Assembly (NCBI GenBank): GCA_029204225.1
Contig: CM055109.1
Coordinates: 40,881,055-40,945,054 of the forward strand
DNA: 64,000 nt
Source of the DNA: Diphasiastrum complanatum
Lineage: Eukaryota > Streptophyta > Lycopodiopsida > Lycopodiales > Lycopodiaceae
Reading direction: 5' to 3'
Shown piece after piece: positions 57,277 through 64,000 of this stretch. How positions within the stretch are numbered: the stretch's first letter is position 1; each line of letters opens with the position of its first letter. The notes beneath the pieces are model-generated. The model had not been told where the DNA came from, searched no databases, and worked only from the letters and a program-made list of their open reading frames with translations. The position numbers and the translations under genes were made by a program.

Positions 57277-58335
57277 TGCAGAAATAAAACGTTTCTATTA
57301 GCAAAGCTTTGTTAGATTTCAGCCCTCTGTTTGACGAAAAGACATGAAGCGAAAAGTTCGTGAACATCCTGAAAAGACATGAAGCGAAAATGTTCACGAA
57401 CACCTTGATGAAGAGACACGAATACGAAAAGTTCGAGAAAGAAAATTATTCGTGATACAGCAGGAGAAAGTCAGATGACGCGAAAGTCAAATGGCTCGAA
57501 GCGACACAAAAGTCTTTGCAACATTTTTTGACCTTCATATGCTCCAAAGAATCAGGAAGATCATGCAAGTACTATGAAGTACAAAACTCTGATCTGATAT
57601 GATGATGTCAGCGGAAGAGCGTTAGGACGTGCCTAACCCATTTCTCTTTTAATCCATGATTAGTTATAGATTATTTAGTCTATCTAATCTGGTATGCTAC
57701 TCTGAATGTATAAGATAGATACAGTAGTAGATAGATGATATACAGAACATAGAATAGAAGTCCGCCTACGAGCGAGACAAGTTTTGTGACCAAGATCCAC
57801 AGAGATCCAAGAAGTCCACTAGTAAGCGAGACATTACTTGTGGGAGAACATCGCTTCTCTCACGCCAACGCGTTGTGTGGGTCTGTCATACAGTGCTCAA
57901 AAACCAAGAGGATCAATAGATGATACTTTAGCTATTACACACATATCACTCTTAGTTTTTGTCTGATCTTGAATGAATTATCGTTTGCTATCGCTTGTGT
58001 ATCTCACTCACTTGTTTTATCTTTTTTGCACACTGGTTCAGCTTTTCGTTGAATGTTGTATTAATCTAAAACGTAGGTCAATAGTGTATGTCTACATTCT
58101 AGAGGATTGTAGGAATGATATAGCCGGCAGTGACCAGCAATCATATATGAAATCCATCCAAATTGTTTTTCATTTGCGATTAATTTGATTTCGCTTCAGC
58201 AATGTCAATATCAAAACTCGTTCAAGTTTCGTCTCGTTTCGCTTCGTTTTGTCCAGTTTCACTTCGCTTTGTTTCATTTCATCTCAGAGTTTGATTGATA
58301 TTTGCAGTTCGCGATCAGCGATTCATTTCACTTCA
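57277..58335 (+). repeat. 5' LTR of element O (1059 bp)
   Basis: It starts TGCAGAAATAAAAC and ends TTCACTTCA. The TSD TTTTG is at 57272-57276 and 63704-63708. CG-rich words (TTCGCTTCG, CGAAAAGACA) recur. The LTR is visibly diverged from its partner, so O is older than F. Confidence 0.9.
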
Positions 58336-58336
58336 G

Positions 58337-58349
58337 TGGTATCAGAGCC
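58337..58349 (+). other. Primer-binding site of element O
   Basis: TGGTATCAGAGCC, one base after the LTR end. Confidence 0.93.
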
Positions 58350-58446
58350 CACCAGTCATAGTCTGACATAGCCAAAAAGCTATCAGATCCAGGAGGCTAA
58401 GCACTCAAAATGAACCATCAACAAGTGAGAGTGACAATTCACAACT

Positions 58447-59338
58447 ATGGCTTCGATAAGCAGCATACAATCCAAGATTTGTACAATCCTCGATTCATCA
58501 GGATCTAACTTCCAAGCATAGAAGGTTAAGACCTCGCTGATACTAAAGGGAGAAAGATTATTTCTCTGGGTAGATGGCACCGAGGAAATGCCTACAACAA
58601 CAGGCAAGGAGCTACTCAAATGGAGGGAGAAGAATGACAAGGCAGTAGCTGTGTTATCTTCATCCATCGAGGATAGTCTAACTCTTGACCTAGCTACAAT
58701 CTCTAAAGCAAAGGAGATGTGGGACACATTACTCACAAGATTTCAGACAAAATCACGCAGTCAGATCATGTTGCTCGAAGATCAACTAACAAACCTACAA
58801 TGGGATGGCAAAGACCTCACTTCCTTTATTAGGAAGATGAAGGATCTATTCCTTTCACTACACAATTCTGGACCAAAAAATGTAGTGTCAATAGAGAAGC
58901 AACTTACATATCTGTTGAGAGCCTTACCAAGATCCTTCCAGACAACCAGAACGTTGCTAGCAAAAGATCCTACAATGACACTCGAAAAGGCTATTATCGA
59001 GATTCGAGAAGAAGTCAAAGCTCGAGATCACCTTGATCACAAGGATGCCTCAGCAACAAGGAAAAATCAAAGAAACAATCCAATCCTAAGAGGGAGTCAG
59101 CAAATCGAAGGCAGGATCGAGATCAGCAAGCAGAAGGAGCCAACAAAGGCAAATACAAGAACAAAGAAATGTTGAAACAGTAGAGTGGAGACAAGAAGAC
59201 ATGCATGAGATGCAAACACGAAGAACATAATGTCGATTCATGTTGGCTTAATCTGAATATTGAGTGTATCCACTATCATAAGAAGGTCATGCAGCCATGG
59301 AATACCACCAGAACCCAAGAAACAAATTAGCTCAAAGC
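58447..59338 (+). pseudogene. Element O: gag with degenerate zinc knuckle
   Basis: Starts at ATG 58447 (MASISSIQSKICTIL); a TAG at 58519 interrupts it, after which the frame is open from 58588 to 59175. Copia gag landmarks: KAKEMWDTLLTRFQTKS, FIRKMKDLFLSLHN, LLRALPRSFQTT, LEKAIIEIREEVKAR. A frameshift near 59170 leads to the knuckle CMRCKHEEHNVDSC (about 59205). This gag subtype differs from the gags of B, F, J and K and matches element L. Confidence 0.86.
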
Positions 59339-59392
59339 AGATAGGAGAACAGCAATAGTTCATCCTATGTCGAGGAGCCAGAGAGCTCAAAA

Positions 59393-59902
59393 ATGGGCGA
59401 AAAAAGATCGAATCACAGGAATTCAATTGCCTACATCTGTGCAGACATGTGTGCAGTATCAACGCCTAACACACAGGGGGTAATTCCTGATTCAGGAGCT
59501 ACCTCGTACTTCGTTACATCAAGACGGATAATGTCCGATTTCCGAAGTGTTGATCCATCAAGATTTATCGTTCTTGGAGATGGATCAAAGCATCAAGCGA
59601 ATGGTATTGGTTCACTATGGCTCAACACAAACGGTAGAGACAGACAACTCAAAGACATTCTGTTCGTGCCTACGCTGCAGCAGGATTTGTTATCGGTGGC
59701 AAGAATAGTTGATGCAAAGATGCGTGTGACATTCTCAGACGAAGCATGGAACATTGTTGATGCAAGTACCAGTGCGCTCATCACTCAAGGAAGAAGAAAA
59801 GGCAACCTGTATCACTTGAAGGTACGCCTACCTGCAGATCAAGTACATCAAACTCAGATGATTCGCCAGATATTCTATGGCACAAGAGACTATGCCATAT
59901 AA
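59393..59902 (+). pseudogene. Element O: aspartic protease
   Basis: Open frame with the active site PDSGATSYF at about 59490, the FIVLGDGSKHQANGIGS segment and the conserved LQQDLLSVARI region, ending in the pre-integrase (GNLYHLKVRLP) where WHKR has become YGTRD by frameshift. Confidence 0.86.
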
Positions 59903-59907
59903 ATTCA

Positions 59908-60780
59908 ATGACACTATATCAAACAAGCCATCATGGAGCAATCACAGGGGTGAGCATCTCGAATGCAACCAGTTCGATGACTTGTGATGCATGTCTAAAG
60001 GGTAAGATGTCACGTACTCCTTTCATCAAAGACTCCTACAAAACTACAAAGATTTTGGAGCTTGTGCATTCTGACATTTGTGGACCTTTCAACGTGATCT
60101 CGATAGGAGGCTCAAAGTATTATATAACCCTTATTGATTATTAAAGTAAGTTTGCTAGAGTCTACTTTATCCACAATAAATCAGAAGCATTTGACAAATT
60201 CACAAAGTATGTGAATCGGACAGAAAGATGCACTGGTAATAAAGTGAAACAGATTAGAACAAATTGAGGTGGAAAATACATCTTGAATTGATTCACTGAC
60301 TTCTGCAATGATCATGGTATCATTCACAAAAGAACTGCATCTTACACATTGTAACACAACGATGTTGCAAAAAAAAAGAACAGGACTCTAATGGAAGCTG
60401 CTAGGTGCATGATGGCCTATTCAATGGCTCCGAGAGAGCTGTGGCCTGAAGCAGTAGTTACAGCTGCTTACATTCAGAACAGAACAAGAAAGTTTGGCGT
60501 TTTACTTGACACCACACGAATTATGGTGGGGTAGAAAACTCAATCTGACTCACATTCATATCTTTGGTTGTGCAGCTTATGCACATGTTCCTGATAAGGC
60601 TTTGAAAAAAGCTTGATGAGGAAGCAGAACATGGATATCTTGTAGGATATGACAATCATTCATCATACTATAGAGTCTATATGCCAAAGACAAACATAGT
60701 GAAAATAGTCAGAGATGTCAAATTTGATAAGAGCAGAACAATGGCCAACGACAATCTTATCAGTTATGAATTCCTTGGAA
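59908..60780 (+). pseudogene. Element O: integrase, heavily decayed
   Basis: Pre-integrase CDACLKGKMSRTPF, core HSDICGPFNVIS and KYYITLIDY up to a stop at 60142, then fragments KFTKYVNRTERCTGNK, FCNDHGIIHKRT and ELWPEAVVTAAYIQNRT in changing frames with several stops. The same segments are better preserved in element L. Confidence 0.84.
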
Positions 60781-60869
60781 GACAGTACTAAGATCTACCA
60801 ACTATGACAGAGGGAGCAGAAGGTGAACACTCAGACGAAGATGTTCGAGTCGCGCCTCATTCGAGTGAT

Positions 60870-62644
60870 GAATCAGACGAAGAAAGATTCTCAAGCTAGC
60901 CTACTACTACAATACCTGTAAACCGAAATGGTTCGGGACCTAGCAAAGCAGACAAAGACAAAGGCATTGCAGTTCCTGAAGGATCTCCTAGAAGATTGAC
61001 AAGAGAACGAAGAGCGCCAACAAGATTTGTGCCAGACAGCTCAGCTTCTACATCAGAAGAGTTTTGTGGATTCAGTGGAGAACCAAAAACATTCAAGAAA
61101 GCGATTGAATTTCCAGAGAAGGACAAATGGATCCAAGCCATGAACGAGGAGATGGAATCCATGAGGAAGAATCAGGTATGGACGTTGCAGCCATTACCAG
61201 ATAAGCGAAAGATTGTAAAATGCAAGTGGGTATACAAGCTGAAGTGCGGACCGAATGGAGATATATCTAAATATAAAGCAAGACTTGTAGCGAAGAGGTT
61301 TTCTCATAGATATGGTATTGACTATGCTGAGACCTTCTCTCCTGTCGTGAAACATTTGTCTCTACATTTATTGTTTGCATATGCAGTTGCTTATGATCTC
61401 ATGATTCACATCATGGACGAAAAGACAATGTTCTTGCATGGCGAGCTAGACGAGGAAGTCTACATGGATTAACCTCCAGGCTACGTTTCGAACTCACTTC
61501 TTGCTTATGCATGCAGAATGTATAGGAGTATCTATGGTCTGAAGTAGTTAGCGTGACAATGGCATAAAAGAAAAGATCAAGCCCTTAAGTCTTTAGGATT
61601 CAAGCCACTAGTTGCTGATTCTAATGTTTATGTAAGAATTATAGATGGGAAGATCATCATTGTAGCTGTGTATGCGGACGACACTCTGATACTGTGCAAG
61701 AGTGAGGAGCTTATTGCTAAGGTGAAGTATGATATCTCGAAACATTTCAAGGTTGTAGACCTGGGAGAAGCCAGATGTTATCTTGGCTTACAAATTGACA
61801 GGGACTATAAGAGAGGTAAGTTGTACCTTCACCAGTCCAGATATACCTAGAAAATCCTAGAAGATTTTGGGATGCTGAGTTGCAAAGGAGCAAATACTCC
61901 AATGCTTGCAGGAACGGTCCTAACAAATGAAGACTATCCGAAGACTGAAGAAGAAAGAGAGTTGATGCAGCTTACACCATACAAGAAGCTGATCAGATCG
62001 CTGATGTATCTTGCAGATAACACACATCCTGACATCGCTTATGTCGTGTTCAGAATGAGCCAATTCTGTATAAACCCAGGATCAACTCATTGGAAAATTG
62101 CGAAACGAATTTTGCAATACCTCCAATTAACAAAGGATTTTGGTTTGTGTTATTCTCGTGATGCAGGGTTCCAGATGCTTTCCTACAGTGATGCTAGCTG
62201 GGCATCTCTCAAGGACGACTGCAAAAGTGTCTCAGGAGGATGCACCATCGTGTCAGGAGCAGCAATTCTCTGGGTCAGCAAGAAGCAGACCATTGTGGCT
62301 CAGTCATCCTGCGAAGTAGAGTACATTGTAGCAGCAAAGATGGCTAATGAAATCATTTGGCTCAAAAAGTTTCTCGACAAACTAGGCGAAACAGGAAATG
62401 AGCCTCTGATTTTGCAGATGGACAATACATCTGCAAACATCTGACTAAGGATCATGTGTTTCACTTAAGGATGAAACACATCACAATCAAGTATCACTTG
62501 ATAAGGGATCTAATCGAGAAGAAGATGCTGCAGACTACCTTCATTGGAACAAAGGAGATGGTGGCTGACATTTTCACAAAGGCCTTAGACAAAGGTTTGT
62601 TCGAGAAACAGAGGAGCAGTCTTGGAGTCATCAAGCTACTTTGA
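60870..62644 (+). pseudogene. Element O: reverse transcriptase and RNase H
   Basis: RT starts near 61065 (KAIEFPEKDKWIQAMNEE; NQVWTLQPLP; CKWVYKLKCGPNGD), followed by the LVAKRFSHRYGIDYAETF block. A stop at 61470 and another near 61545 precede the catalytic block VYADDTLILCK (61665; YADD rather than YVDD). RNase H includes SYSDASWASLKDDCKS and SSCEVEYIVAAKMANEIIW, and the tail FTKALDKGLFEKQRSSLG ends at 62644. Some catalytic residues are retained, but the frame is broken at least five times. Confidence 0.88.
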
Positions 62645-62652
62645 GAGGGAGC

Positions 62653-63703
62653 TGAAGAGACAAAATGTTTCTATTACCAAAGCTTTGTTAGCTTTCAGCT
62701 CTCTGTCTGACGAAAAGACATGAAGCTTAAAGGTTCAGGAACATCACAAAAAGACACAAAGCGAAAATGTTCACGAACACATTGACGAAGAGACACGACC
62801 GCAAAAAGTTTGCAAAAGAAAAGAATTCGTGATACAGCAGGAGAAAGTCAAATGACGTGAAAGTCAAACAGCTCGAAGCGACACAAAAATCTTCGTGACA
62901 TTTTTTGACCTTCACGTTCCAAATAATCAGGAAGATCATACAAGTACCATGAAGTACAAAACCCTGATCTGATATGATGACGTCAGTGGAAGAGCATTAG
63001 GATGTGCCTAATCCATTTCTCTTTTAATCCATGATTAGTTATAGATTGTTTAGTCTATCTAATCTAGTATGCTACCTGTGAATGTATAAAGATACATACA
63101 ATAGCAAATAGACAATATATAGAACACAAAATAGAAGTTTGACAAGTTTTGTGAGCAGGATCCACAGAGATCCAAGAAGTCTGCTAGCAAGAGAGACATT
63201 ACTCGTGGGAGAACATCGCTTCTCTCATGCCAACGTGTTGTGTGGGTATGTCATACAGTGCTCGAAAAGCAAGAGGATCAATAGATGATACTGTAGCTAT
63301 TATGCACATATCACTCTTAGTTTTTGTCTGATCTTAAATAAATTATTGTTTGCTATCGCTTGACAGTGTATCTCACTCACTTGTTTCATCTTTTTCGCAC
63401 ATTGGTTTAGTTTTTTGTTAAATGTTGTATTAATCTAAAACATAGGTCAGCAGTGTCTGTCTACATTCTAGAGGATTGTAGGAATGATATAGTCGGTAGT
63501 GACCAGCAATCATATCTGCAATCCATCCGAATTGTTTCTTTGTTCGCGATTAATTTGATTCGCTTCAACAATGTCAATATCAAAACTCATTCAAGTTTCG
63601 TCTCGTTTCACTTTGTTTTATCTAGTTTCACTTCGTTTCGTTTCGTTTTGTCTCAGAGTCTAATTGATATTTGCAGTTTGTGATCAACGATTAATTCGCA
63701 TCA
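62653..63703 (+). repeat. 3' LTR of element O (1051 bp)
   Basis: Follows the purine tract GAGAGGGAGC (62643-62652). Starts TGAAGAGACAAAATG and matches 57277-58335 over its whole length with many substitutions. Followed by the TSD TTTTG. Confidence 0.9.
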
Positions 63704-63708
63704 TTTTG

Positions 63709-64000
63709 CACACTAGGTGCTCCTTACCTTCAAACCTCATATCCTTTAGGTGGAGACATGTAGATCTCCTCTTCAATGGTGCCATTGAGGAATGCAGTTT
63801 GGACGTCCATTTGGTGAACTTCAAGGTCGGCTGCAGTTGCATAGGAAAGAAGTAAATGAATTGAGATGGAGGCTGTATGGATTCGACTTCAATCTTCTGG
63901 GTTGAAGTTCAATCCTTTGATGTTGTTCGATATGTTGAGGCTCTGACTCATTTTTTGAGTCAGTATCAATTTTTTTGATTTTCGATCTCTGAGTTGTTGT
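63709..64000 (-). pseudogene. Element R: N-terminal reverse transcriptase
   Basis: The minus strand reads EVHQMDVQTAFLNGT and EEEIYMSPPKGYEV, the part of the RT that precedes the block at 57260. Continuation to the right (integrase, protease, gag) is outside the window. A deletion relative to Q removed the start of the RT (ANQTWTI region). Confidence 0.85.

Overview
The window is plant nuclear DNA: AT-rich, no operons, GT-AG introns, one clear plant-specific host gene (an ATL-type RING-H2 ubiquitin ligase, minus strand, about 47.7-48.5 kb), and otherwise wall-to-wall Ty1/copia LTR retrotransposons. The density and nesting suggest a large, repeat-rich genome; a gymnosperm is my guess, but nothing in the window proves the lineage. 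All boundaries were found by eye from TG...CA LTR ends, tRNA-iMet primer-binding sites (TGGTATCAGAGC), polypurine tracts and 5-bp target-site duplications (TSDs).

Layout. 1-1311: 5' end of a minus-strand copia element (A) inserted in the integrase of a second one (B, 1312-4836 or slightly further). 4.8-7.1 kb: no gene recognised, but a near-perfect 105-bp hairpin at 6788-6892. 7.1-14.9 kb: element J (minus; its pol is replaced downstream of protease by unknown sequence) split in gag by its relative K (9450-13389, TSD ATTGG), an internally deleted non-autonomous element. 14.9-20.3 kb: small repeats, then an unrecognised intron-containing gene or pseudogene (16.4-17.7 kb) and more possible exon debris. 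20.3-42.0 kb: a deep nest. Element D (plus) abuts the 3' LTR of element H (minus); that LTR is split by element E (minus, 24128-41018, TSD GGTTT); the integrase of E is split twice, by F (plus, 27288-33438, TSD ACACT, almost intact) and by G (plus, 33481-38158, TSD TCAAC/TCAGC). 42.0-42.5 kb: two likely exons of an unrecognised minus-strand gene. 43.5-45.2 kb: retroelement relics including L (minus). 47.7-48.5 kb: the ATL gene. 49.2-52.7 kb: start of element P, split by deletion derivative Q. 52.7-53.8 kb: an array of dyad motifs, then very long GA and GT microsatellites. 54.0-55.1 kb: a gag-like relic with zinc knuckles. 55.5 kb to the end: element R (minus) split in its reverse transcriptase by element O (plus, 57277-63703, TSD TTTTG).

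How they work together. Autonomous copia elements encode gag, protease, integrase, reverse transcriptase and RNase H in that order. Most copies here are dead. Several are non-autonomous and must have borrowed enzymes from relatives: K keeps only gag and the RNase H tail, J carries an unknown ORF, and D, G and H belong to a group that carries no recognisable pol at all. G and H instead share an unknown protein with recurring GKE-H-SC and SEASK-DTY blocks, after a degenerate zinc knuckle (knuckle seen in D and G). That protein, and the palindrome CACACGTGTG that recurs in the LTRs of nearly every family here, are the two signals I consider most likely to be new.
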